Origin: Sphingomonadales bacterium
GTDB lineage: Bacteria > Bacteroidota > Bacteroidia > UBA7662
Reading direction: 5' to 3'
DNA: 35,650 nt
NCBI GenBank assembly: GCA_016872125.1
Contig: VHBD01000001.1
Coordinates: 1 to 35,650 of the forward strand
The translations under genes were made by a program, and so were the position numbers. Every line of letters starts with the position of its first letter. The stretch's first letter is position 1. Of this stretch, positions 1 through 7,452 are shown piece after piece. The notes below the pieces were generated by a model, which saw nothing but the letters and a program-made list of their open reading frames with translations, did no database searches and was not told the DNA's origin.

Positions 1-18
1 TGAGGTTTGCTTGGCCAT
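1..18 (-). CDS. infA: Translation initiation factor IF-1, 5' end only
   Basis: Only the first six codons are in the window, reading M-A-K-Q-T-S before the window edge. IF-1 proteins commonly begin MAK, and infA is the expected gene just downstream of secY in many Bacteroidota, so the call rests on start sequence plus position. IF-1 binds the 30S A site and helps select the initiator tRNA. The start lies 8 bases after the secY stop, so the two are probably co-transcribed. No map or adk gene intervenes, unlike in several other phyla. With six residues visible, this cannot be proven from sequence alone. Confidence 0.7.
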
Positions 19-26
19 GGGTTGAA

Positions 27-1394
27 TTAAGCGCGAGGACCCTCCATTATGTTGTTGGACCGGCCTTTGATACGACCCGATTTCATCAGACCATCGTAAT
101 GACGATTCAATAAATGAGTCTCGATCTGTGCCAAACTATCCAAGATTACGCCAACCAGAATTAGCAGGGAAGTACCTCCGAAGAATTGAGCAAACTGAGA
201 ATTGACCCCCAAAATGATAGCAATGGCGGGCAATATGGCAACGGCAGCCAAGAAAATTGAGCCGGGCAAAGTAATTCGAGCCAAAACATCATCAATATAA
301 TCGGCGGTGCTACGGCCCGGTTTGACGCCTGGGATGAAGGCTCCGTTTCGCTTGAGATCTTCTGACATTTGGTTAGCATTGACCGAGAGCGAGGTGTAGA
401 AATAAGTAAACACCACAATAAGCAACGCCAACACAATATTATAGGTAACGCCCGTATAGTCTACAAAGGCCGCCATCACCCCGGCACTGAAATCCGAATC
501 CGGAAAAAACTGAGCAATCGTTGTGGGAAGGAACATGATCGCTTGAGCAAAAATGATGGGCATAACCCCTGCAGCATTCACTTTGATAGGAACATGCTGG
601 CGCTGACCCCCGTAAATACGGTTACCTACCACTCTTTTGGCGACTTGCAATGGAATTTTCCTGGTACCTTGAACAAGGAGGATGGTTAGGCCCACCACAA
701 CAGCAAGCAAAGCAATTTCCACAAGGAACGGGATCAAGCCACCCCCTCCAGAACCGGAACGGAATTGAAATTCGGCAATTAAGGCATCAGGAAGCTGCGC
801 GATAATCCCCACCATGATGATCAAGGATGTCCCGTTCCCAAGACCTTTGTCGGTAATTTTCTCGCCCAGCCACATCACGAACATGGTCCCTGCGGTAAGC
901 ACCACGACGGTGGACAAGACGAACGACAAATCCAAAGTATCACCGCTACGCAAGATGATGGCTTCCAGGGATTGAGCTTTGAGGTTGATCAGAAAACCAA
1001 ATGCCTGGGCCGCGGTCACAGCAATGGTTAGGTAACGGGTAATTTGATTGATTTTGTTTCGTCCGCTTTCACCTTCCTTCATCATTTTCTGAAAAGAAGG
1101 AATAACCATACCCATAAGCTGAACCACAATAGAGGCGGAGATATAGGGCATAATTCCCAAGGCGAAAATCGATGCCCTAGAAAAGGCACCGCCCGCAAAA
1201 AGATCAATTAAGCCCGTTAAGCCTGCAGATCCCCCGGTTGGATTCATTTGTTCCAACATCACAGGGTCAACCCCGGGTAATACCACATAGGAACCAAGCC
1301 TGTAAACCAGCAACAAACCGAAGGTCAAAAGGATCCTGTCCTTGAGTTCCTCGATTCGGAATATGTTCCTAATGGTCTGAATTAATTTGTTCAT
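27..1394 (-). CDS. secY: Preprotein translocase channel subunit SecY
   Basis: This 455-residue polytopic membrane protein is the central pore of the SecYEG translocon, which exports unfolded proteins and inserts membrane proteins. The N-terminus (MNKLIQTIRNIFRIEELKDR) is a typical cytosolic amphipathic segment. It is followed by the first membrane helix, with the YRLGSYVVLPGVDP stretch near residues 31-44. About ten hydrophobic helices follow, including the SASIVVQLMGMVIPSFQ region after the plug and the cytosolic loop GGQRQHVPIKVNAAGVMPIIF. Length is slightly above the roughly 430-440 usual for the family. It sits in its classical place at the end of the spc cluster, 12 bases after rplO. Nothing looks broken. 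Confidence 0.98.
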   Translation of the reverse strand: MNKLIQTIRNIFRIEELKDRILLTFGLLLVYRLGSYVVLPGVDPVMLEQMNPTGGSAGLTGLIDLFAGGAFSRASIFALGIMPYISASIVVQLMGMVIPSFQKMMKEGESGRNKINQITRYLTIAVTAAQAFGFLINLKAQSLEAIILRSGDTLDLSFVLSTVVVLTAGTMFVMWLGEKITDKGLGNGTSLIIMVGIIAQLPDALIAEFQFRSGSGGGGLIPFLVEIALLAVVVGLTILLVQGTRKIPLQVAKRVVGNRIYGGQRQHVPIKVNAAGVMPIIFAQAIMFLPTTIAQFFPDSDFSAGVMAAFVDYTGVTYNIVLALLIVVFTYFYTSLSVNANQMSEDLKRNGAFIPGVKPGRSTADYIDDVLARITLPGSIFLAAVAILPAIAIILGVNSQFAQFFGGTSLLILVGVILDSLAQIETHLLNRHYDGLMKSGRIKGRSNNIMEGPRA

Positions 1395-1406
1395 GTCCTC
1401 AATTTT

Positions 1407-1862
1407 TTAGGCCCCTAAAGCACTAACAGAGCCTCCTGCGGCCTCAATTCTGGCTTTGGCTGTTGCACTAAAGGCATGGGCCTCCACTTGAATGGCTTTG
1501 TTCAATTCCCCACGACCTAGGATCTTGATCCGACTACCCCTTGATGCACCGAAACCATGTTCTGCAAAGAAAGCCGGGTTCATTACCGAGGCTCCATATT
1601 CATCGCAAAGGGTTTGCAATTGGTCCAAATTCACCGCAATGTATTCCACACGGTTACGGCTTTTGAAACCAAATTTGGGAACACGCAATTTCAGAGGCAT
1701 CTGACCACCTTCGAAACCGGGTTTTGAAGAGTAGCCCGTACGAGCCTGGGCGCCTTTGTGTCCTTTGGTGGAGGTACCCCCTCTACCGGAACCTTCGCCC
1801 CGACCAATGCGTTTGGTTTTGTGTACACTGCCTTCTGCAGGCATCAATTTGCTTAGGTCCAT
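1407..1862 (-). CDS. rplO: Large-subunit ribosomal protein L15
   Basis: This is L15 (uL15), 151 residues, a late assembly protein of the 50S subunit that contacts 23S rRNA. The N-terminus is the glycine- and arginine-rich extension typical of the family (KRIGRGEGSGRGGTSTKGHKG, with GFEGGQMPLKLRVPKFGF following). The C-terminal globular part carries IKILGRGELNKAIQVEAHAFSATA. The start is 2 bases after the rpmD stop and the gene ends 12 bases before secY, the normal spc order. The start at 1862 leaves no alternative upstream because rpmD occupies the space. Confidence 0.97.
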   Translation of the reverse strand: MDLSKLMPAEGSVHKTKRIGRGEGSGRGGTSTKGHKGAQARTGYSSKPGFEGGQMPLKLRVPKFGFKSRNRVEYIAVNLDQLQTLCDEYGASVMNPAFFAEHGFGASRGSRIKILGRGELNKAIQVEAHAFSATAKARIEAAGGSVSALGA

Positions 1863-1864
1863 AA

Positions 1865-2044
1865 TTAAATCTCCTCAATTTTGATCAAATGTTGAACTTT
1901 GGCCAGCATGCCGAGTACCTGTGGGGTGCCCTCGTGACGGACCGTTGTTTGATTCTTCTTCAGCCCCAGAGCAATCAGGGTGCGCTTTTGGCGTTCTGAA
2001 CGACCAATTGCGCTTTTGACTTGGGTAATTTGGTAAGTTGCCAT
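1865..2044 (-). CDS. rpmD: Large-subunit ribosomal protein L30
   Basis: This short gene encodes 59 residues starting MATYQITQVKSAIGRSERQK and continuing RTLIALGLKKNQTTVRHEG, ending HLIKIEEI. The pattern, ITQVKSxIGR followed by a T-x-x-x-LGL-x-K segment, is the L30 (uL30) fold that binds 23S rRNA. The length matches bacterial L30 (about 60). Position between rpsE and rplO is the standard spc order. It begins 14 bases after the rpsE stop and ends 2 bases before the rplO start, so translation is likely coupled to rplO. I translated it by hand from the minus strand. Confidence 0.96.
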   Translation of the reverse strand: MATYQITQVKSAIGRSERQKRTLIALGLKKNQTTVRHEGTPQVLGMLAKVQHLIKIEEI

Positions 2045-2058
2045 GGTCTGTAATGGGA

Positions 2059-2577
2059 TTAACCGTTGAAAACTTTGGAGATGGGAACAGAGCGCTGTTG
2101 AGATACCGTATGCGGATCCCTTAAGGCGCCCAATGCAGCAATCGTAGCCTTCACCACATTGTGCGGGTTGGATGAGCCTTTGGATTTGGCAAGTACATCG
2201 GTAATCCCAGCACTTTCTAACACTGCACGCATTGCACCACCAGCAATAACACCAGTACCGTGCGATGCAGGCTTAATGTAAACCAATCCACCCCCGAATT
2301 TGCCCTCAGCATCATGCGGGATAGTGCCTTTGTAAACAGGAACCTTGATCAGCGATTTTTTGGCATCATCGATGCCTTTGGCTATGGCTTCTGAAACTTC
2401 TTTGGCTTTGCCGAGACCGTACCCAACGATACCTTGCTCATCACCGACCACCACGATGGCCGAAAAGGAAAAAGTACGTCCTCCTTTGGTCACCTTGGCT
2501 ACCCTTTGAACGGCGACCAAACGGTCTTTGAGTTCAATCTCGCTGGCTTTAACACGCCGAATATCTGTGGTTGACAT
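2059..2577 (-). CDS. rpsE: Small-subunit ribosomal protein S5
   Basis: S5 (uS5), 172 residues, helps form the mRNA entry side of the 30S subunit and influences decoding fidelity. The N-terminal double-stranded-RNA-binding-like domain holds LKDRLVAVQRVAKVTKGGRTFSFSAIVVVGD and the glycine loop GYGLGKAKEVSEAI. The C-terminal domain holds GTGVIAGGAMRAVLESAGI and the SKGSSNPHNVVKAT stretch. Both are classic S5 signatures. The leader just upstream of the ATG is A/T-rich with no Shine-Dalgarno sequence, which is usual in this phylum. It lies 18 bases downstream of rplR. Confidence 0.98.
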   Translation of the reverse strand: MSTTDIRRVKASEIELKDRLVAVQRVAKVTKGGRTFSFSAIVVVGDEQGIVGYGLGKAKEVSEAIAKGIDDAKKSLIKVPVYKGTIPHDAEGKFGGGLVYIKPASHGTGVIAGGAMRAVLESAGITDVLAKSKGSSNPHNVVKATIAALGALRDPHTVSQQRSVPISKVFNG

Positions 2578-2595
2578 AATAGATTGTATAAAAAA

Positions 2596-2952
2596 TTAAA
2601 ATTGTAAACCCCCTTCACGTGCACCCTCTGCAAGGGCCTTGACCCTACCGTGGTACAAGTAACCACCACGGTCAAAGACGACCGAAGTAACTCCAGCGGC
2701 AAGTGCTTTTTCGGCCAACAACTTACCAACAGCGGCGGATTGTTCAAGGCGACGAACCTTCATATCCCTCATCGACTTCTCACGGGTTGAGGCAGCAACC
2801 AAGGTACGCCCGTTCAAATCATCGATAATCTGTGCATAGATTTCGGTGTTGGAACGGAAAACAGATAAGCGGGGACGCTCCACAGTACCCGCAATTTTTT
2901 TGCGGATACCCCTGCGAATTCGGGAGCGGCGTTCGGTACGATCGTAAGCCAT
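2596..2952 (-). CDS. rplR: Large-subunit ribosomal protein L18
   Basis: L18 (uL18), 118 residues, binds 5S rRNA with L5 and anchors it in the central protuberance. The basic N-terminus (RTERRSRIRRGIRKKI) leads into RPRLSVFRSNTEIYAQIIDD, and the C-terminus has VVFDRGGYLYHGRVKALAEGAREGG. These are diagnostic of the family, and length is normal. It lies between rplF (32 bases upstream) and rpsE (18 bases downstream) in canonical spc order. Confidence 0.98.
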   Translation of the reverse strand: MAYDRTERRSRIRRGIRKKIAGTVERPRLSVFRSNTEIYAQIIDDLNGRTLVAASTREKSMRDMKVRRLEQSAAVGKLLAEKALAAGVTSVVFDRGGYLYHGRVKALAEGAREGGLQF

Positions 2953-2984
2953 GAATGATAAAGGATAGAGTTATACGTGTATTA

Positions 2985-3539
2985 TTATTTTTTGGAGGCG
3001 GATTTACCGGCTTTCTTACGAAGAATCTCGCCGACAAAACGAATACCCTTGCCTTTGTAGGGTTCTGGGGCACGGAGTGAGCGAAGTTTAGCAGCAACCT
3101 GCCCAAGCAATTCTTTGTCGTGACTGGACAAGGTTACGATAGGGTTCTTACCCTTTTCGGTTAGAGTTGCCAATTTAACCTCTTTGGGGATTTGCATGAT
3201 AATCTCATGTGAATATCCCAAAGCGAGTTCCAACAATTGACCGTTGGCATTGGCGCGGTATCCCACACCAACCAGCTCTTGTTGGAGGGTGTATCCTTCG
3301 GAGACGCCTTTGACCATGTTGGCCAACAAAGCCCTGTACAAACCATGCAAGGCGCGATGGCGCTTGCTATCCGTTGGGCGTGTGAAGGTGGCGACACCGT
3401 CGATAAGGTCAAGGCGGATGTCAGGATCCATTTGGCGAGAGAGCTCACCTTTGGGACCTTTCACCGTGACCAATTGGTGAGCCACCTGAACCTGAACTGT
3501 GGATGGGATGGCGAGTGGAAGTTTACCTATTCGTGACAT
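2985..3539 (-). CDS. rplF: Large-subunit ribosomal protein L6
   Basis: L6 (uL6), 184 residues, sits near the sarcin-ricin loop and the GTPase centre where EF-G acts. The N-terminus MSRIGKLPLAIPSTVQV is the canonical start. The second repeat carries LRSLRAPEPYKGKGIRFVGE close to the C-terminus, the signature motif of the family. The lysine-rich tail KKAGKSASKK is normal. The spacer before the ATG contains a small A/T-rich inverted repeat (ATTAT-CTGA-ATAAT) of doubtful meaning. The gene is 39 bases after rpsH. Confidence 0.98.
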   Translation of the reverse strand: MSRIGKLPLAIPSTVQVQVAHQLVTVKGPKGELSRQMDPDIRLDLIDGVATFTRPTDSKRHRALHGLYRALLANMVKGVSEGYTLQQELVGVGYRANANGQLLELALGYSHEIIMQIPKEVKLATLTEKGKNPIVTLSSHDKELLGQVAAKLRSLRAPEPYKGKGIRFVGEILRKKAGKSASKK

Positions 3540-3578
3540 GATATTATTCAGATAATGTTAAAACAAATAAACTGTGAA

Positions 3579-3974
3579 TTAAGAGACATAACAAAGGACC
3601 TCACCGCCTACATTATGCTTACGGGCTTCTTTGTCGGTCATGATGCCCTTATTAGTGGACAGGATGGCGACCCCCAAGCCGTTGATTACGCGAGGCATTT
3701 CTTCCACACCCTTATATGAACGAAGACCAGGACGACTAACCCGAGTCAATTCGCGGATGACCGGCTCTCCAGTCCCAGGGATGTATTTGAGGGCGATTTT
3801 GATATGGCCCTGTGGACCTTCGTCTTCAAATTTGTAATTCGCGATATAGCCCTTGTCAAACAAAACCTTGGTAATGGCTTTCTTCAAATTGGAGGCAGGA
3901 ATCTCGACAATGCGATGCCTGGCCTTCATGGCATTACGAAGGCGGGTTAAATAATCAGCAATTGGATCTGTCAT
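3579..3974 (-). CDS. rpsH: Small-subunit ribosomal protein S8
   Basis: S8 (uS8), 131 residues, is a primary 16S rRNA binder of the 30S platform. In enterobacteria it also represses the spc operon, but I see no matching target structure here. The N-terminus MTDPIADYLTRLRNAMKARH and the C-terminal motif with VINGLGVAILSTNKGIMTDKEARK and GGEVLCYVS are diagnostic. It follows rpsN after a 59-base spacer, one of the longest in the cluster. That spacer contains no recognisable promoter box or hairpin. Confidence 0.98.
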   Translation of the reverse strand: MTDPIADYLTRLRNAMKARHRIVEIPASNLKKAITKVLFDKGYIANYKFEDEGPQGHIKIALKYIPGTGEPVIRELTRVSRPGLRSYKGVEEMPRVINGLGVAILSTNKGIMTDKEARKHNVGGEVLCYVS

Positions 3975-4033
3975 GGTATAATATCGATGAGAATGCTTTG
4001 GAGGTTTGTGGCCTTAATAAGATTGAACAAGAA

Positions 4034-4303
4034 TTACCAAGAGGATTTGGTCACACCCGGTATGAGGCCAGCCGAGGCCATTTTCCGGAACAATACCCTT
4101 GAGATTCCAAACTGGCGCATGAAACCACGGGGACGACCCGAAATGCTGCAACGGCTGTGCAAGCGAACCGGCGATGCATTGCGTGGGAGTTTTTGAAGAC
4201 CAATCACGTCACCTGCTTCTTTGAGGGCTTTACGCTTGGCGGCGTAGCGCTCAACAGCTTTGAGTCGCTTAACGTCTCTGGCTTTGATACCTTCTTTGGC
4301 CAT
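4034..4303 (-). CDS. rpsN: Small-subunit ribosomal protein S14, zinc-free form
   Basis: S14 (uS14), 89 residues, is a 30S head protein. The motif LPRNASPVRLHSRCSISGRPRGFMRQFGISR is the family signature. The protein has the full length of about 89-101 residues and lacks paired CxxC zinc ligands (a single Cys in RLHSRC). It is therefore the zinc-independent form, so its function should not depend on zinc supply. The start lies 2 bases after the rplE stop, suggesting coupled translation. Confidence 0.97.
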   Translation of the reverse strand: MAKEGIKARDVKRLKAVERYAAKRKALKEAGDVIGLQKLPRNASPVRLHSRCSISGRPRGFMRQFGISRVLFRKMASAGLIPGVTKSSW

Positions 4304-4305
4304 GG

Positions 4306-4863
4306 TTAATTCTTTGAAGATTTGAATGGAAGACCCAACTCAGCGAGAAGAGCCTTAGCTTCTTCGTCGTTACGAGCGGTGGTCACGAAAGTGATGTGCA
4401 TACCGTTGATCTTGTTGACTTTGTCAATATTGATCTCCGGGAAAATGATTTGTTCAGTGACTCCAAGGGTATAATTACCCCGTCCGTCAAATCCTTTGGC
4501 GGGGATACCCTTGAAATCGCGGACCCTGGGCAATGCCACAGCAACCAAACGGTCAAGGAATTCATACATCCGCTCGTTGCGAAGCGTCACCTTCACCCCA
4601 ATCGGCATTTTCTCACGAAGTTTGAAATTCGAAATCGCTTTTCTTGACAAAGTCGAAACTGCTTTCTGACCCGTAATCTGGGTTATCTCCCCAATAGCGT
4701 TGTCGATAAGCTTCTTGTCGGATACGGCGGCGCCTACCCCTTGGTTAATGCAAATTTTGGTCAAGCGAGGAACTTCCATTACGTTCTTGTAACCGAACTT
4801 CTCCTTGAGGGCTGGGATCACCTCTTCGGCGTATTTGTTTTTGAGTCTTACGTGATAATTCAT
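4306..4863 (-). CDS. rplE: Large-subunit ribosomal protein L5
   Basis: L5 (uL5), 185 residues, binds 5S rRNA and contacts the P-site tRNA and the 30S head. Signature segments are VPRLTKICINQGVGAAVSDKKL, ITGQKAVSTLSRKAISNFKLREKMPIG and the C-terminal GVTEQIIFPEINIDKVNKINGMHITFVTTA. Length is close to the usual 179-185. Its ATG overlaps the rplX stop by 4 bases (ATGA), a typical translational-coupling junction. Confidence 0.98.
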   Translation of the reverse strand: MNYHVRLKNKYAEEVIPALKEKFGYKNVMEVPRLTKICINQGVGAAVSDKKLIDNAIGEITQITGQKAVSTLSRKAISNFKLREKMPIGVKVTLRNERMYEFLDRLVAVALPRVRDFKGIPAKGFDGRGNYTLGVTEQIIFPEINIDKVNKINGMHITFVTTARNDEEAKALLAELGLPFKSSKN

Positions 4864-5207
4864 GAGGGAATAATTTCCTGATTGATTTTGGCAAAGCGAA
4901 CGATTTCTCCAGCATCGTTGAGTTTACGCCCAACACGCGTTGGCTTGGAGCCTACAAGGAGTTTGAGATTCGAAATATGAATAGGGGCTTCTTTCTTGAT
5001 GATACCACCGTTGGGTGACGCCGCAGAAGGCTTGGTATGACGGCTAACCAAATTGAGACCCTCCACAACGGCGCGGTTGGTTTCGCGCTTCATTTCGAGA
5101 ATGCGCCCTTGCTTGCCTTTGCTGTCCCCGGCAATAACCTGCACCATATCCCCCTTGCGGAGTTTGGGTTTGGCAACCGGTATTTCGTGTACTTTAGATT
5201 TTTTCAT
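4860..5207 (-). CDS. rplX: Large-subunit ribosomal protein L24
   Basis: L24 (uL24), 115 residues, is an assembly-initiating protein near the polypeptide exit tunnel. The KOW motif is visible around residues 18-45 (LRKGDMVQVIAGDSKGKQGR, followed by ILEMKRETNRAVVEGLNLV). The later segment with GGIIKKEAPIHISNLKLL is typical of bacterial L24. It ends in a 4-base ATGA overlap with rplE and starts 12 bases after rplN. Confidence 0.98.
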   Translation of the reverse strand: MKKSKVHEIPVAKPKLRKGDMVQVIAGDSKGKQGRILEMKRETNRAVVEGLNLVSRHTKPSAASPNGGIIKKEAPIHISNLKLLVGSKPTRVGRKLNDAGEIVRFAKINQEIIPS

Positions 5208-5219
5208 AACAAAAGAATA

Positions 5220-5588
5220 TTAAAGGACCTCAGGGGCCAAAGAAACGATTTTCATAAATTGCTTCTCACGCAGTTCCCTGGCTACCGGGCCAAAGATGCG
5301 AGTACCCCGTGGTTCGTCTTGTGCATTCAAAAGCACAACGGCATTATCGTCGAAACGGATATAGGACCCGTCCCTGCGGCGCACTTCCTTGGCAGTTCTA
5401 ACAACGACAGCCTTGGAAACGGTTCCTTTCTTGGCATTCCCTGTGGGGATGGCCGATTTGATGGAAACCACAATTTTATCGCCTACACTGGCGTAGCGCT
5501 TGCCGGTGCCTCCAAGGACACGAATGCAAAGCACTTCTTTGGCGCCGCTGTTGTCGGCTACTGCCAGTCTGCTTTCCTGTTGTACCAT
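5220..5588 (-). CDS. rplN: Large-subunit ribosomal protein L14
   Basis: L14 (uL14), 122 residues, lies at the subunit interface and forms intersubunit bridges. The N-terminus MVQQESRLAVADNSGAKEVL is nearly universal. The middle carries VGDKIVVSIKSAIPTGNAKKG, and the C-terminal half has RGTRIFGPVARELREKQFMKIVSLAPEVL, the family signature. Length equals the bacterial standard of 122. It follows rpsQ after 36 bases. Confidence 0.99.
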   Translation of the reverse strand: MVQQESRLAVADNSGAKEVLCIRVLGGTGKRYASVGDKIVVSIKSAIPTGNAKKGTVSKAVVVRTAKEVRRRDGSYIRFDDNAVVLLNAQDEPRGTRIFGPVARELREKQFMKIVSLAPEVL

Positions 5589-5624
5589 GATCGATTATTG
5601 ACGGTTAGGTGGTCTTAATTTGAA

Positions 5625-5933
5625 TTACTTGGCTCTTTCGATGATTTCCACCAAACGCCAACATTTGTTTTTACTGAGGGGGCGGGTTTCGACGATACGA
5701 ACCCTGTCACCCACATTGCATTCGTTTTGCTCATCGTGTGCCATGAACTTCCTTGAACTTTTCATGAACTTGTGGTACATGCTGTCTTTCACTTTTTTCT
5801 CTACAGAGATGGTGATGGACTTGTTCATTTTGTTGGAAACCACTACGCCAATTTTCTCTTTGCGTGCAGCACGTTGGACTGCCGTTGTTGCAGATATTGT
5901 TGTAGGGGTAACGGCGGATTGATTATCTTCCAT
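5625..5933 (-). CDS. rpsQ: Small-subunit ribosomal protein S17 with N-terminal extension
   Basis: S17 (uS17), 102 residues, is a 16S-binding OB-fold protein of the 30S body. The fold starts near residue 25 at RKEKIGVVVSNKMNKSITIS and continues through FMAHDEQNECNVGDRVRIVE to RPLSKNKCWRLVEIIERAK, which matches Bacteroidota S17 closely. The first ~24 residues, rich in Ala and Thr (MEDNQSAVTPTTISATTAVQ), are not part of the usual protein of about 85 residues. No in-frame ATG, GTG or TTG lies between the extension and the fold, so the start at 5933 looks forced. It is 11 bases after rpmC. Confidence 0.96.
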   Translation of the reverse strand: MEDNQSAVTPTTISATTAVQRAARKEKIGVVVSNKMNKSITISVEKKVKDSMYHKFMKSSRKFMAHDEQNECNVGDRVRIVETRPLSKNKCWRLVEIIERAK

Positions 5934-5944
5934 GGAGCAGATGA

Positions 5945-6148
5945 TTAGGCGTTAGGGGTTTGGCGCAAACGGGCGTTGAGTTCGGTCATAGTTCTTGCGA
6001 CTTCTCTACGGGTTTCGCGGATGCGCATTGGGTTTTCGACGGCTGAAACCACCTGGGTGAAGCGAAGCTTCTGAAGGATGGCCTTTTCGTCCCGAATGCG
6101 TTCTTGCAATTCGGCAACGCTAAGGGATTTAAGATCTGTTTTTTTCAT
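5945..6148 (-). CDS. rpmC: Large-subunit ribosomal protein L29
   Basis: L29 (uL29), 67 residues, lies beside the exit tunnel and helps dock trigger factor and SRP. The sequence MKKTDLKSLSVAELQERIRD is followed by helices ending MTELNARLRQTP, the two-helix hairpin typical of the family. An upstream in-frame ATG at 6178 would add ten residues (MISESFFAVL) not seen in L29. I therefore chose 6148, which leaves a 57-base spacer after rplP. The longer form is possible but less likely. Confidence 0.93.
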   Translation of the reverse strand: MKKTDLKSLSVAELQERIRDEKAILQKLRFTQVVSAVENPMRIRETRREVARTMTELNARLRQTPNA

Positions 6149-6205
6149 GAGTACAGCGAAAAATGATTCGGAGATCAAAGGGTTTCTTAGATTGATGTTT
6201 TAGGA

Positions 6206-6640
6206 TTAAGCGCTCTTCGCTTCGGTTACGTAGTCACGACGAACCACAAAGGAGGTGGAAACGGGGAGCTTTTGGGCCGCCAATCGAAGGGCTTCACGGG
6301 CTACATCCAAGGGAACGCCTTCGGCTTCAAAAATCAAGGTACCAGGCTTCACAACGGCCACCCAATATTCCGGTGAACCTTTACCCTTACCCATACGCAC
6401 CTCGGCAGGCTTCTTCGTTATGGGTTTGTCCGGAAAAATACGTATCCAAACTTGACCCTCCCTTTTCATAAAGCGAGTGACCGCAATACGAGCGGATTCA
6501 ATCTGACGCGAAGTGATCCACTTGGCCTCAAGGGATTTGAGTCCAAAGCTGCCGAAGGACAATTCGGCTCCTCGTGTAGCCATTCCATGCACCCTGCCTT
6601 TGTGGGTTTTGCGGAACTTGGTTCTTTTTGGTTGTAACAT
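6206..6640 (-). CDS. rplP: Large-subunit ribosomal protein L16
   Basis: L16 (uL16), 144 residues, lies close to the A-site tRNA elbow and the peptidyl transferase centre. The N-terminus MLQPKRTKFRKTHKGRVHG is canonical. The motifs FMKREGQVWIRIFPDKPITKKPAEVRMGKGKGSPEYWVA and the downstream GTLIFEAEGV are family signatures. Length is normal (136-144). It is 22 bases after rpsC, in standard S10 order. Confidence 0.99.
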   Translation of the reverse strand: MLQPKRTKFRKTHKGRVHGMATRGAELSFGSFGLKSLEAKWITSRQIESARIAVTRFMKREGQVWIRIFPDKPITKKPAEVRMGKGKGSPEYWVAVVKPGTLIFEAEGVPLDVAREALRLAAQKLPVSTSFVVRRDYVTEAKSA

Positions 6641-6662
6641 GGTTATTAAATTACCAATTCAC

Positions 6663-7448
6663 TTAGTTTCTGTTGCGACGATCCCCGCCACGGCCTTCGG
6701 AGCGACCCTCACCACGTGGACTACGACGGTCTCTTCCACCTGGACGATCCCCGCGACCTCCTTGTTCGGAACGTGGAGCACCTGAGCCGGCGCTTACGCC
6801 TACATTGGGCGAAAGATCTCTTTTGCCGAATACTTCGCCGCGGCATATCCACACCTTCACACCAATTTTGCCGTAAACAGTTTGGGCCTCTTTGAGAGCG
6901 TAATCAATATCGGCACGCAATGTATGCAATGGAATACGTCCTTCTTTGTATTGCTCTGTACGGGCAATTTCTGCTCCACCCAAACGGCCAGAAACCATGA
7001 CCTTGATTCCTTCGGCATTGAGACGCATGGTGCTGGCCAAGGCCATCTTCATGGCACGACGGAAAGAAACTCTGCCTTCCAATTGGCGGGCAATATTCTC
7101 CGCAACCAAGGCCGCTTCCAACTCAGGTTTTTTGATTTCGTGGATATTAATTTGAATCTCTTTCTGGGTCAATTTTTTGATTTCCTCCTTGATTCGATCA
7201 ACTTCTTGACCCTGCTTACCGATAATAATTCCGGGCCGGCTCGTGTGAATGGTGATGATAATCCGCTTCAGGGTTCGCTCCAAGACAAGCTTGGACACGC
7301 CGCCGTTGTTGATACGGGCATTAAGGTAGCGGCGGATTTTGTCGTCCTCCAGAATTTTGTCGGCGTAGTTTTTGCCGCCAAACCAGTTGGAATCCCAGCC
7401 TTTGATGTATCCCAGCCTTAAGCTGATTGGATTGGTTTTTTGTCCCAT
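6663..7448 (-). CDS. rpsC: Small-subunit ribosomal protein S3 with RG-rich C-terminal tail
   Basis: S3 (uS3), 261 residues, forms part of the mRNA entry tunnel. The N-terminal type II KH domain has the RPGIIIGKQGQEVDRI loop near residues 71-86. The C-terminal domain carries SGRLGGAEIARTEQYKEGRIPLHTLRADIDYA near residues 153-184 and GVKVWICRGEVFG near 196-208. Residues about 222-261 form a low-complexity Arg/Gly/Asp/Ser tail with repeated GGRGDR- and GGRDRR-like units. The conserved fold itself looks intact. The start is 4 bases after the rplV stop. Confidence 0.98.
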   Translation of the reverse strand: MGQKTNPISLRLGYIKGWDSNWFGGKNYADKILEDDKIRRYLNARINNGGVSKLVLERTLKRIIITIHTSRPGIIIGKQGQEVDRIKEEIKKLTQKEIQINIHEIKKPELEAALVAENIARQLEGRVSFRRAMKMALASTMRLNAEGIKVMVSGRLGGAEIARTEQYKEGRIPLHTLRADIDYALKEAQTVYGKIGVKVWICRGEVFGKRDLSPNVGVSAGSGAPRSEQGGRGDRPGGRDRRSPRGEGRSEGRGGDRRNRN

Positions 7449-7452
7449 TCGA

